DNA from: Raffaelea ambrosiae
Lineage: Eukaryota; Ascomycota; Sordariomycetes; Ophiostomatales; Ophiostomataceae
DNA length: 64,000 nt
Assembly (NCBI GenBank): GCA_002778195.1
Contig: PCDI01000004.1
Span: forward strand, 2,702,226 to 2,766,225
Direction: 5' to 3'
Below the pieces are notes generated by a model, which did not search any database, was not told the DNA's origin, and worked only from the letters and a program-made list of their open reading frames with translations. Both the position numbers and the translations under genes were made by a program. Shown here one piece after another: positions 31,855-43,041 of the stretch (position 1 is its first letter; every line of letters begins with the position of its first letter).

Positions 31855-32639
31855 TTCGAAAACAATAATGCCACTGGTGCCCACCACGACTCTGCTCCTG
31901 GAGGAAATCCAGAAATCATCGATGTGGGTGAGGGCAGCAGCAGTGCCAGTGGCATCAGGCCAACGCAGAGTCGCCGCACGTCTACCATGAGGCGGGCGAT
32001 GACGAATGTTTTTCGACGGCAGCAAAGCTAGGAGCCTTATGCAGACGTCGTTTTTCAGTTCGTTTCTGTCTCTTTCTTTGGTCTTTTCTCTTTTTAATGG
32101 GGGAAAAATATATATATATATGACGCTACGAGCAGCGATGTGGGATGCACGATTTTTGGACGATTCAATGCAGGAACGGTACTGGGAATAACGAATGTTA
32201 GGGTGGGTTTGCGTATGCAACTTTTCGGGTTCTGCGTTTCTTGTTTGGTTTGCAATGCTTGGGTCTCGGTTTGGGGTTTGGTTTGGGTTTTGAGATACGC
32301 CTCTGTTAATTACGGCAATATCATTGCCATGGTTCGGAGAGCTACATGCAAAAAAGGGTTTAAATTAAAATGTATGCAGAGAAGTGAATGTTGAAGCCTT
32401 GCAGTAGTCCGAGATGTCCTGAATATGGACTCCATACACAGGACGATCATGGACATGCAAGTGCAAATATTAACAGAAAAACAAAAACAAACACAAAAAC
32501 ACACTTTCCATGCAGTAACAGCCCATACTCGGCAACCAGTGAGCCTCCCCCCTTTTGTCCCATCTATGCTAGTTGACCACCCATCCCATTACCCGTCCCA
32601 CGATTCCCGTGGCTCTCACTTTTTTTATTGCTCGACCCT
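31855..32639. other. Convergent intergenic region
   Basis: Between the 3' ends of the Gln-rich protein gene (+) and the LsdA-like gene (-). It contains a (TA)n stretch near 32108-32121. No supported gene. Confidence 0.5.
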
Positions 32640-33885
32640 TTACAGGTGGATGAGCTTGTCGTTGACCTGGATCAGACCGGGCGCGGCCAGGGTCTTGGCC
32701 GGGAGCTGGTCCGGGTTGGTAAAGTTCTTGTCGGTGGTGAGCGCGGCAATGCTCAGGCCCTCCATGATGAACTCGTTGAAGGGGAACTTGGCCTCAAAGG
32801 TCAGGACGCCGCCGCTCCACTTGGCCTTCTTGACGGGCTCGCTGATGGGCAGGTCCTGGCCGGTCAGGTAGGTGACAAAGAGGCCGCCCTCGGTCGCCTG
32901 CATGTGGCCCATGTACTTCTTGGCGCCGGCGACGTGGGTCAGGTCGGCCTGGAAGGTGAGCACCTGGTCGCGGGGGGAGACGTCGGCGCCGCCGTGGCCC
33001 GAGAGCACGCGGATGGTCGGGAAGATGGGGATGGGGATCTCCTTGGCAATGTCAAAGGGGCACGAGACGACAAAGTCCTGCAGGGCAGAAAAGGCAAACG
33101 CCGCGACCGAGGTGGTCAGGAACGGCTTCTGCGACGGCTTGCGGTCCAGCAGCGTGCGGTAGAAGCCGTTCTGCTCGCCCTCCTGGCCGATGACGCTGGC
33201 CACCGCGCGGACGGGGCCGTCGTCGCCGTTCTTGGCCAGGCCCTGGGAGGCGTCCTGCAGCGTGCCGAGGACCACCGAGGTGAAGGTCTCGGCCAGGGCA
33301 ATGGCCTCGCCCAGGGTGGTCGAGGGGAACTTGTAGTGGCAGGGGGGCGGGACGAAGCCGCCAAAGTGCTTGACGACACCGGCAGCGTTGATGGAATGGA
33401 GTTCCTCTTGCTGTGGGTGTGTGTTAGCAAAAAAAAAAAACCCCAAATATATATATATATATATATAATTTTTTTTTTTAAAAAAAAGAAGAGGGTCTGT
33501 GTATGGTGCTTACAGCATGAACGGTCTCGAGGACGCTCAAGAGAGAGTCCTTCTCGGCCGAGAAGGGCAGCTCGAAGCCGTCGACGTTGGCGGTGATGTT
33601 GTTGATGAGCGACTGGAAGAAGGCGACCTCAAAGTTCTCGTTGAAGGTGATCAGCTGGAAGATGGGGATGCTGCTGGCGTTGAGCTTGGGCGGGGGCGGC
33701 GCGTTGGACAGCGTGCCGTCCGCCAGCTTCTCGATGCCCAGGAGCTGCTTGGCGTTGGGGTTGGGGAAGCCATCCGAGGACGCACCCGAGGTCTTGGTGG
33801 AGGTCGTCGTGCGGCCAGGGGCCGGGGCAGCAACGGCCGAGCCAGCCAGAAGCAGGGCAGCGGTGGAAAGGGTGTTGAACAACAT
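32640..33885 (-). CDS. LsdA-like secreted ferritin-fold protein
   Basis: Two exons, 33885-33514 and 33410-32640 (phase 0 junction, GTAAGC donor, CCACAG acceptor), give 380 residues. The N-terminus is a strong signal peptide (MLFNTLSTAALLLAGSAVAAPAP), followed by a Ser/Thr-rich linker. The body resembles the Ferritin_2-type domain of fungal late-sexual-development (LsdA/Rds1-like) proteins. Helical segments include FQLITFNENFEVAFFQSLI and ETVHAQEELHSINAAG across the splice, with Glu/His residues placed as in ferritin-like helices. A typical C-terminal segment is FNEFIMEGLSIAALTT. Family members are linked to development, starvation or stress, and their chemistry is not settled. The intron (33513-33411) holds a (TA)n tract. 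A TATA-like sequence lies at 34161-34167, about 280 bases upstream. Confidence 0.82.
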
Positions 33886-36800
33886 TATGATGCTTTGGTT
33901 TGGGGAATCAAAAAAAAAAACACACGGGACTTGGATGCACACAAGAGTGAGTGATTGTGGGAAGGAAATTGACGATAAAAAAAGGAAGAGATATCTCTAA
34001 AGTCAAGTGAATGTAGCAAGGAAAGGGGAAAAAAAAAAAACAGACAAAGAAGTGACTGTGAGTGATAAAGAACTAGGGAAACAAAAAGAAGCAACTGAAA
34101 GGAGATGCGAAACAAGATTCCAAACAAAAAGGCTCCAGATGGGGGTGGCCATCGCAACGGTTATATACAAAACAAACACACAGCTTGCAAAGGACGATCT
34201 CCAAGATGACGGGGCGAGGATCACCCAGCCCGCGGGGCCGTACCCGGTCTTCTGCCTGGGGCCCTGTCTTGTCCGCGGCTTGGTGGACTTGCAGCACAGA
34301 ATGGCTCACACATACACTCACACGCTCTCACACCAAGACGCAAGGGCGGCCATGTGTGGGCCACGACGTGGACGTTGGCCCGTCTCCGCTCGGCAACAGA
34401 GCTCTCCGGCACACCAGCCACGAACAGGATCCAGGAAAAGAAAACAAGGTGACCCAGAAGGGCACGGGAGGTGTGGCAGCCTGTGGCAGCCAGTGGCCGC
34501 GAGCCCACAAGGAACGCACCAGCCTGTGTCGAGCCAGTCTTTTCCCACTGCGCCCGTCCTTGTCATCCCCCCCTCCCCGTCATCGCTGCTTGTTGAACCC
34601 ACGGTGGAGAAGGGCCATATTGGCCTCTCTGGGTCGCCATTTTGGCCCCCGCGTAAGATTTTCGTTGGGTTCGGTTGCTTCTCCGGTGTCTGTCAGCCAG
34701 CCTGGGAGTGGTGTTCTGCTTTATTTTTAACCCGGGGGGCTGAGCAAGAGTTTAAAAAAAAAATAAAAAATGACGGGGTGGTTGCAGTGCTGCATATTTG
34801 GGTGTCAGAGTGTGGGTGCCATGCCCCGGCCAGTACGCCCCGTGATTGGGCAGACGGGGGCTCGACCAGAACAGACAAGCATTTGCCCAGCTCAACCCAC
34901 AGGTGCCGGCCGATCTCACATCACTTGTCTAGAAGACACAAAGAGAGGGCCGGTCGTTTGTGTTGTTTGTTTCGATCCCACAGCCGAAAAAGCTTGGTAT
35001 TTTTTTAATTGATTTTTTTATTGGCCTTGGCCGTTTCGCCAGACGGTCGGTTCACCCACCCACAAGGAAACAAAACACAATGCTGCATGCTCACAGGCAG
35101 CGCAAGGTCGGACGAAACAGTTGCAGCACACCGCAGAGGGGCCGGGGTGAAAATGCGGCGTCGTGGATGATTTCAAACTTGTCGTGCATTGCCTTCATTT
35201 CGTTCGCTTATTGCAATAGTGATTTGTTATTTGTATCTATTATTTCATTTTCGCTGACTGTTTGGCAAGAGACCACTGTACTCGTACTAACTATTATCTC
35301 ACTCTGACGTGCCTTCCTTTTACGCGTGCATGCTTCCCATTTGTCCTCCGCTCCTTCCTCGGGCACGGCGTTGTCTCTGCGCTGTAGTTCACTGAAGCCT
35401 TAACTGCAGGGTATTAAGCATTTCCCCAGCAGACACCGCGCACAGCTGCCGGTGTCATTCGCCAGCAAGGCGGCGCGTGAGTGTGGCTGGGGCATGTACG
35501 CGAGCGTGCCTTCCCTTTGCGGCGTCCTTCCAGTGTTATTTTTGCCCCGGAACTCTTTTTACCCGACGTCTGTACCGCTCTGCTGGTTCCTTAGTAACAA
35601 AGCATCCTGCCTGTGATTTTCGTTTCGTTGATTGTTTCGACACAAGCAATCCATGCAAGTCTCTGCAGTGTCACAAACCTTGGTTTTCACAGAAAATACC
35701 GGACAGGACCAGCAGACACTGCACTGCCCACAAAGCATCCGCATTGCGCAACCCGTTCTAGTCCCACGTTTTCCAAAAAAGCCCAACCACCCTGCTGTGC
35801 TTTCCCACCTCCTCGTCTTCTGTTTCTTCGGTTCTTGTCCCGTGCCTTGCCCGCCTTGTCCATTCCTCGCCTTCGCCTGCCACTGCATTAGCGCAAACCA
35901 AGCCTTTTTCCTTTGGCCTGTCCCGTCTCCACCCCGCCCTGCCAAGCAACCAATCCCCAGGGCCGATGGCATCAGTTTCTTATCTGATCCTTCTCGCCGT
36001 CGGTTTCCAGGCTACGTCCGCGTACTTTTGCCATCATAGTGTTTGCTTCTTTTTATGCATGCCCACTCTTTGCATCCACAAAGCCTCTTTGCGTGGGGGA
36101 CTGTCAGTGGCCCAGAACCGGCGTGGACGGCAACTTTCAGCCCATCCGAAAGCCACATGCAAGATATTGAAAAATCAGACCTTTGCCTTACCGAGTCTAA
36201 CAACCCATGCAGGAGGGAGAACGTCATCAAAACAAGATTCGTCTTGGGCCGAGAGTTTATGCAATTCCTATCGCGGGAGAAAGAGGGGGAAAAGGCCAAA
36301 AAACCACTCACCTGTTCTTAGCAATCCCAGGCAAAGATCGGCGTCATTTTGGATCACCAGTGTTCTCGTACTCTTGTCTTCCTGGCCAGCTGTCCCGCCC
36401 TGTCCCCGTATGACTGTGCCTGCCTTTTCTTCGTCCTTTCTGTTTTCCGCACTTAGCGCGAAAGCATGATAGTCAACGAGGACCGGTACCCGAGTATGTC
36501 CTGTCTGACTTGGCCAACGGTAGCGGAACGAGCTCTCCTAAATGACAGCTGGCATGCAGGCTGACTACACCTCACAATGAGTTTTTCCTCGTCAGACGAA
36601 CATGCTCACAGCTGACAATAGCAAATAGTCCGCTGGCTGACAGCTCCCCCTTGAATTGACTTTTAAGTTAAAGCTATTAACAATAAAATAATTGAAATAG
36701 AAACAAACACCAGCAGCAGTGGCCGGACAGGCCGGTTACTGAGACCCGAAGCGAGGCCCGCACTTGAAGCTTCCCGCAGTAGAGTTTCCCGCTGATTCGC

Positions 36801-37481
36801 CTACCACAATATTCGTCTCGAGAGAAAAATTAACAAGACGAGCAATGAGAAGCTGACTGGGTTGCACTTTCTTTCGTGCCCCCGTCCCACTGCCCACGCA
36901 AATGCCCCTGCACGTAACACCAGCAAGATAGACTTTGAGCAGGGATGCCAACCTTCCCATTCTCTCTCGCCTTGCCGGGTGCAGTCTATGCCTCGTAGCG
37001 CCACCACAGTCTGCAGCTAGAGGTAGCTGCGGCCGAGAAGAACCATAAAGTCACTCGAAATCCGTTCCACGGCCTCGGACGAGACGGGCAGCGGTGCAAT
37101 TTAAAATGCCGGGCCCAGTTCGCATAAGAGTGGATCCTTTGGGTACAAACTAACTAACTAGTAAGTAGCCAATGGATGCTTCATACCTAAAGTAGACATC
37201 CTGTTGACTTCCTTTCGGCCAAGTGGAATTTATGACGTCGAAGCAGACAAAACAAGTTCATTTGCCTACTGGGACAAGCACTGACGAAGAGTTGACAACA
37301 CAATGACAAGTATCTCGTCGTTTACGTTTCCGCAGTTTTATGGCTTGGCTCATATGGTGACATGTACAAATGTTTTCTTTCTTTCATCCTTCATGCTCCA
37401 AATTTTAACGTGGTTTGGATTTCTCCATCTTTGACAATGTCTTTATTTTTGTTCTGTTTAGTGGTCCAAGCTCCCACAATA
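33886..37481. other. Gene-poor region, 3.6 kb
   Basis: The longest stretch without a supportable gene. The left end is the promoter of the LsdA-like gene, with a TATA-like TATATAA (minus strand) at 34161-34167. The rest is T/C-rich and A+T-richer with scattered short frames that show no domain or signal peptide. I see no transposase-like frame or long terminal repeat. Confidence 0.45.
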
Positions 37482-39342
37482 TTAGACAGGCTGCATCTTT
37501 CGCTCGTTAATTTCCCCCCCGGTCACATTTGCAAGAATTCCTCCACGAATTGGCTCGCCTGCCTTCTTGTTCACTTCCACGTCCTCCACTATTGCTGCAG
37601 TGTTGTTGATGCTAATGTTGGTCACAGATGCGTTGTTATCGTCAAAAAGCAACGAGATCTCTTCTATGGTCATGCCCTTTGTTTCAGGGAAGAAGACCCA
37701 GATCATGACCACGGAGGCGACAAGAAAGCCGACATAGACACCATAACTGGGAGTTTCGTAAGCCAAATATTGCAAATTTTCCAGCGCCCGCGAATACACT
37801 TACAATTTCCACTGGATAGCATTGATGGCTACCGGGTTGACAAACGTGTTGATGGCTATGCCGCTAGCTTGCAGAGCGATGAAGATGGCCTGGCCCTTTG
37901 TTCTCAGGGAGAACGGCAGGATCTCGACAACATAGGCAAAGCTCAAGGGTGTCCAGGCAATGTCATACGATCCGAAGAGAAGAAACAGAAACGGAAGGAC
38001 AGCGACACCAGCAGCCGTGTTGCCATGATCTTGATACAAACACGAGAGGACCATGATGAAGATCGTGGAGACCAGCATGCCACCCGTGGACATCAACCAG
38101 AGTGGTCGTCGGCCGATCCACTCAACCGACATGGCCGCGAGGATGGCAAGGATGGCTAGCTGTGTTGTTAGCCAGTGCAACGTACATGAACCGGCCATCA
38201 GCACACGAGCACGTACCATTCCATATGTGCATGCCGAGCAATACCTCGAGCTGAGTAGCACTCGATTTGAAGCCCAAGGAGTCGAGGACGGGACTCAGAT
38301 AGTAACCTACGACGCCGTTGCCGCTCCAGTTGGTCCCCAGGGACACCCACAGAATGATGGCCAGGCGGCGACGATTGCCTGGGCAGCGCACAAAATCGCT
38401 GTAATGACTCAGAGCCGACACCGACTCGGCACGCAGCGCCGCCAGGATCCCACGAAACTCGTGCTCGACGAGCTCGTCGTCTTCCTTGCCGTTGGCGTGG
38501 TAGCGGACAAGCACCTGCCGCGCCTCAGCCTCGCGGCCTTTTTTGGCCAGCCACCGAGGCGACTCCGGCATGGTGGGCAATATCAGCAGCGTAATGATGG
38601 GGAAAACCAACTGCAATCCAATTGGGACTCGCCATGAAGCTTGGCCATCAATGGAGAGACAGCCTAGGCAGACCGCTGCACAGATCAAGGCAGCAATGTA
38701 GTATATGCTCATGACTGCGGGAAGGAGGGGGGTCAGCTGATGCAAGTAGCCTTCTCAGATGTTTGGTCGAACTTGCTTACAAAAGGCACCCATCTGGGCA
38801 CGCAGGCGGGGGTGGGCAATCTCTTGCAGGAGGGCCGGCGACATGGTCAGAACCGTGTAGTTGCCGAGGCCCAGGACGGCACGGCCACCGCAGTACATGC
38901 CCACGGATCGGGAGGCAACCATGATGACGGAGCCTATCATCTGGACGAGAACGCGTATGAGCTGCGCGTGTATGACAAGACAGGAGAAGAAAAACGAGGA
39001 GGAGGTGTTCCTTACGACAGCCACGGTCCCCATGTAGATGGGAATGCGCCGGCCAAAGCGATTGCCTATGCGGTCGGACACGAAACTGACGACGATTCCT
39101 GGAAGAAAGCCAGCACAGTTCATCAGACCGATGGTGGTGGCGTCCGGATGGCCAAAGTAGGATTTCCATTGCTCAACGCTCTGCAAGCCATTGAGAATAC
39201 TGCCACAGTCTGCGTGAGTGAGTATCTGTCCGGGATCGAGACGTCACAGAGGGGGACTGAAAGCCGCTGAAAGCCGTGACCGAGACGAGCACCTACATCC
39301 GTTGGTGAAGAGCGTGAAGCAGAGTCCGAATAGGTGGAACAT
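37482..39342 (-). CDS. MFS sugar transporter (lactose/hexose permease-like), one frame break
   Basis: Twelve-TM sugar:H+ symporter of the plasma membrane. Exons on the minus strand: 39342-39297, 39209-39016, 38961-38781, 38714-38217, 38159-37804, 37746-37482. Features: SILNGLQSVEQWKSYFGHP after helix 1, RIGNRFGRRIP (motif A), MPESPRWLAKKGREAEA (PESPR motif) after helix 6, VEWIGRRPLW after helix 8, and FPETKGMTIEEI (PETKG) at the end of helix 12. Most junctions keep phase. The junction 38217/38159 does not: the donor leaves one extra base while the next exon must start in phase 0 (LAILAILAAM), so a one-base indel or an unusual splice is implied. The start is uncertain, since an ATG at 39342 gives a short N-terminus and an earlier exon may exist. 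Confidence 0.82.
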
Positions 39343-40961
39343 GTTCCATCGCAAAGCTACTCGATGTCAACGCCATGGAATGTTTGTGGAAGCCTGTTAT
39401 GGCCAGCGGGCTCCTACATGGATCACGCCACCAATGTGGCTGCGTGTTGTTTGGTATAGTGCGGAAGTTTGGCGTCTGTCTTGGCTGGGCTGAAGCCGGC
39501 TTGATGTTGAAGCCCATCGTGGGTATGCTTTTTTTCTCTTCTTTCTCTTTGCAGAGTCTCATGCCCAATGGCCTACGCCAATATGGTTGTAACAGTTCTG
39601 GTGATCGCTGCCGTTTCCGAGTAGTTCAATTGTGGTGGGCTGTTCCTTACAATCGCACAATTGCTCATGCTGTTCCCGTTCGAGCACGCCGGGCTATTAT
39701 CCGAGTACGGCGATGTTCTATGAATTTGGAGAGAAGAAGGGAGGCTGCTAAAGAAACGGACATGGAGGGGCAGCTGTTCTCTCGAGTTGCCTTTGCGCTG
39801 GCCCGTTACTCGCCCGAAGATGGCACAGCTCTGCGGCGCAACAAGCCAACAAAACAACTGCATTTGGAGAATTAGGTATTCTTGGTACTAATAGCGCCGT
39901 CGGCTGGCCGGATATCGACCCACCGGCCGCCGCATCGGCGCTGGAACCTCAATCCGCGCTACTGTCAAGCTTGGGCGAGACCGACTCCGGACATCTGGAT
40001 CTGGCATGGCTCCGGCAGGTCCACACAAACGGCGCAGAGCATCAACAGAGCAACTCCGCCGGTCATTGTTGCGTTGTTGTTGCGTTGTCTTTGATGAGAT
40101 GAAGCGACTGGCCAAGTAGTGCTGCAAGTATGTCAGACCGGGGCGTATGATGGACCAGCAACAAAACGAGATCAGACCAAATACGGCAGACGAAAGCGTC
40201 GATCAGAACGGCAGTACTTGGAGTCAGCTGATGTCTCGCCCATAGTCAGTGAAAAGAGAAAAGTCGCTACGCCGCCGGAAGCTGACATCCGCGCAAAGTG
40301 TTCCGTCCGACAAATAGCGAACCGGTTGTGAGCAAGGCCTGACCACTTCGATCCCATGTCAGACACGTCTGAAATGGATGCAAGTTCATTAGATGCCGAG
40401 ATCCCCAATTCGAGCGAGCTGGCCTGAGCAAAAGGACTGCCGACGAGCGTCCCGGGAACGCCAACCCTCCTGCGCTTCTATAAAGCCGAGATGTTTGGCT
40501 GGAGACGTCTGCGATGAAGGTGAAACATCTACTTATTGCAGACAGCCTGATTTGATCGAAGTGTATTGGGTTAAGGCAAAGAGCAATCCCAGGAAACGAG
40601 GTGTTTCATGGTTTGTGGCAGAACACCGAGTTGCAGGACGGCCCACTGGCCAGACCATGATTTCCCGGACGTTAGCTCTGGGCATTTCCCGAAATCTGGA
40701 GATCTGGTGGGGATCTCCCCGCTGTTTCACGCTTTTCACGCTTTTCTCTTCGTCAGTAGTCGTCCCGACTCTGAGTACGGCATGGAAATACTGGCGTACT
40801 GCCAATGCCGCCTCTTGTGGACAAATTCCTTACGTTGCAAATTCCCAACGAAGACCGCTGTCCGTTGTTGGGTTTGCCATTGACTCGTTTCAGTGTTGCC
40901 CGTACAAACATCTCTGACTCGTTACCGTATCTAGCTCGGTGGACCAGTCGTCTTTGGCAAC
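39343..40961. other. Intergenic region
   Basis: About 1.6 kb between the divergent sugar transporter and tannase-family genes. Short frames on both strands show no recognisable features. It could hold an undetected first exon of the transporter. Confidence 0.45.
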
Positions 40962-42761
40962 ATGGACCAGATAGCGACTGCCTTCACCGCCGAGGTGTTT
41001 CTGCTTTACCTGGCTCTGTTTCTCGGTGCTTTTTACTTTCTTGGCCGTCTGCGCCCCAAGACAGCCCTTGGCTCCCTTGCCGCTGCGGGCGTGGCTTCGG
41101 CGGCCTCGACGGCCTTGGCCGCGAAACCGTCCCGGATCAAAGACCGGTGCACTCGCGAGGCCGCCACAGCCGCCCTGCAGGGCGCTCTCCCACCCGCAGC
41201 CACGGTGCTCTCCGCCGCCTACGTCCCGGACGGCGGCTCCTATGGCGAGGGGGCGGCCAACATCCCCTATCCGACCAACCCAACGAACCTGCCGGAGCTT
41301 TGCGCGGTCATCGTCAACGTGACCAGCTCGCCGACGTCCTCCTTCCGTTTCGGCATCTTCTTGCCGGCCGCGTGGAGCGGCCGCTTCCTGGTCGTGGGCA
41401 ACGGCGGCTTCGCCGGGGGCATCAACTGGCTCGCCATGGGCGAGGGCGTCAGCTACGGGCACGCCGTGGTCTCGACGGACACGGGCCACAACTCGTCCAC
41501 CTCGGATGCGTCGTGGGCGCTGCACGCGCCCGAGACGGTCGCCGACTTTGGCCACCGCGCGATCCACGGCAGCACCGTGGCCGGCAAGGCCGTCACCGAG
41601 GCGTTCTACCACCAGAGGATCCGCTACTCGTACTACAGCGGCTCCTCGACGGGCGGCCGGCAGGGCCTGCGCGAGATCCAGCTGCACCCGGCGTCCTTTG
41701 ACGGCGCCGTGATTGGCGCGCCGGCCTGGTGGACCAAGCACCTGCAGCCGGCGGCCACCCATTTGGGGGGGCTGAACCTGCCCGTCACGGACCCGAAGCA
41801 CATCCCGCCGCGCCTGTTCGCGGCCATTGCGCAGGCCGTCGTCGACCAGTGCGATGGCCGCGACGGCGTGCGCGACGGCATCGTGTCGTGGCCCCACGCC
41901 TGTGTCGTGGACCCGTCCGTGCTGGCCTGCCCCCCCGCTGGGTCCGCTGGGTCCGCGGGGTCCGGGTCCGCGGCGACCGCCGCCTGCCTCACGCCTCCCC
42001 AGCTCCAGACGCTCGGCCGCCTCTACGCCAACTACACGTACACCAACGCCCAGGGCCGCCCGGACCTCGTGATGCCCGGCCTGGGCTACTCGTCCGAGAC
42101 GCAGTGGGCCGTTATGCTGGGCGGCACGCAGCCCTCGCCGCTCGGCGACGGGTACATGCAGTACTTCTTGCTCGGCGACCCGGCCTGGACCTGGGAGCAG
42201 TACAGCGACGACATTGTGCGCCTGGCCGACGAGCGGGACCCCGGCGCCTGCACGGCCGACGACGTGGCGGCCCTGGCCGCGTTCCGCGACCGCGGCGGCA
42301 AGATGGTCATGTTCCACGGCCTGGCCGACGCGCTGATCGTGCCCGCGTCGTCCACGGTCTTGTACGAGCGGGCGGCCCAGGCTCTGGGCGCGGGCGCAGG
42401 CCTGGACGCGCTGCGGCCCTGGTTCCGCCACTTTGCGGTGCCGGCCATGGAGCACGTCGGGGGCACGTCGGTGGACGCGCCGTGGTTCATCGCCGGCGGC
42501 GGCCAGACGGCGCACACGGTGCTCACCGACGTGCGCGCGGTGCGCGCCGGCCTGGACGACGCGCAGCACGACGCGCTGCGGGCGGTGATGGCGTGGGTGG
42601 AGCGCGGCCGGCCGGTGGACACGCTGATCGCCACGACGTGGAAGACGGCCAGCGACCCGCGGACGGGCATCCTGCGGCAGCGCCCGCTGTGTGTGTACCC
42701 CCAGGTCCAGACCTACACGGGCGGCAACGCAGACGTGCCGGCGAGCTTTGTTTGCCAGTGA
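40962..42761 (+). CDS. Tannase/feruloyl-esterase family hydrolase lacking the triad disulfide
   Basis: Intronless gene of 599 residues. The family hydrolyses ester bonds of gallate or ferulate, usually outside the cell. An N-terminal hydrophobic segment (FLLYLALFLGAFYFLG) is a signal anchor or uncleaved signal. The core matches the family: RFGIFLPAAWSGRFLVVGNGGFAGG, nucleophile S229 in SGSSTGGRQGL, a calcium-site-like loop DQCDGRDGVRDGI in the lid region, D456 (HGLADALI) and H498 (PAMEHVGG). In characterised members the nucleophile is preceded, and the catalytic His followed, by cysteines that form a disulfide (CS-D-HC). Here these positions are Ser228 and Val499, so both partners are lost together. 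The spacing of Ser, Asp and His is otherwise normal, so activity is plausible. The next gene, 280 bases downstream on the same strand, also encodes a probable exported protein. Confidence 0.9.
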   Translation: MDQIATAFTAEVFLLYLALFLGAFYFLGRLRPKTALGSLAAAGVASAASTALAAKPSRIKDRCTREAATAALQGALPPAATVLSAAYVPDGGSYGEGAANIPYPTNPTNLPELCAVIVNVTSSPTSSFRFGIFLPAAWSGRFLVVGNGGFAGGINWLAMGEGVSYGHAVVSTDTGHNSSTSDASWALHAPETVADFGHRAIHGSTVAGKAVTEAFYHQRIRYSYYSGSSTGGRQGLREIQLHPASFDGAVIGAPAWWTKHLQPAATHLGGLNLPVTDPKHIPPRLFAAIAQAVVDQCDGRDGVRDGIVSWPHACVVDPSVLACPPAGSAGSAGSGSAATAACLTPPQLQTLGRLYANYTYTNAQGRPDLVMPGLGYSSETQWAVMLGGTQPSPLGDGYMQYFLLGDPAWTWEQYSDDIVRLADERDPGACTADDVAALAAFRDRGGKMVMFHGLADALIVPASSTVLYERAAQALGAGAGLDALRPWFRHFAVPAMEHVGGTSVDAPWFIAGGGQTAHTVLTDVRAVRAGLDDAQHDALRAVMAWVERGRPVDTLIATTWKTASDPRTGILRQRPLCVYPQVQTYTGGNADVPASFVCQ

Positions 42762-42918
42762 GCGTGGCCTGCCACAATCTGGACGGCCCATCGTGCCTGA
42801 TTGGACGGGGTGCTAGTAGGGGGGGGGGGGGAAAGCAAAGTGTGCTTGTATTTTTGCCGGTATTGCATCCAGTTCATCCTAATACGTGCCGTTGTGCCGG
42901 GTGACCAGGGAGAGCCAG

Positions 42919-42926
42919 TATATAAA
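42919..42926 (+). promoter_or_regulatory. TATA-like box of the DUF8021-like gene
   Basis: TATATAAA, 116 bases before the ATG at 43042. It shows that this gene probably has its own promoter although it follows the esterase closely. Confidence 0.5.
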
Positions 42927-43041
42927 TGAAAAAAGGAGGCGCCCATCCTTTCCGCTTTCCGCTGTAGGGGACTCGTAGCTTTCATCTTGACACAAGTTCT
43001 TATCGAGTACACTGGTTTCTGTCTGTCTGTGCTTTGTCACG

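Noticed and set aside
40890..42791. 633-codon open frame antisense to the tannase-family gene
   Set aside because: A low-complexity Arg/Gly/Ala product with no motif; it mirrors a well-supported gene in G+C-rich DNA.
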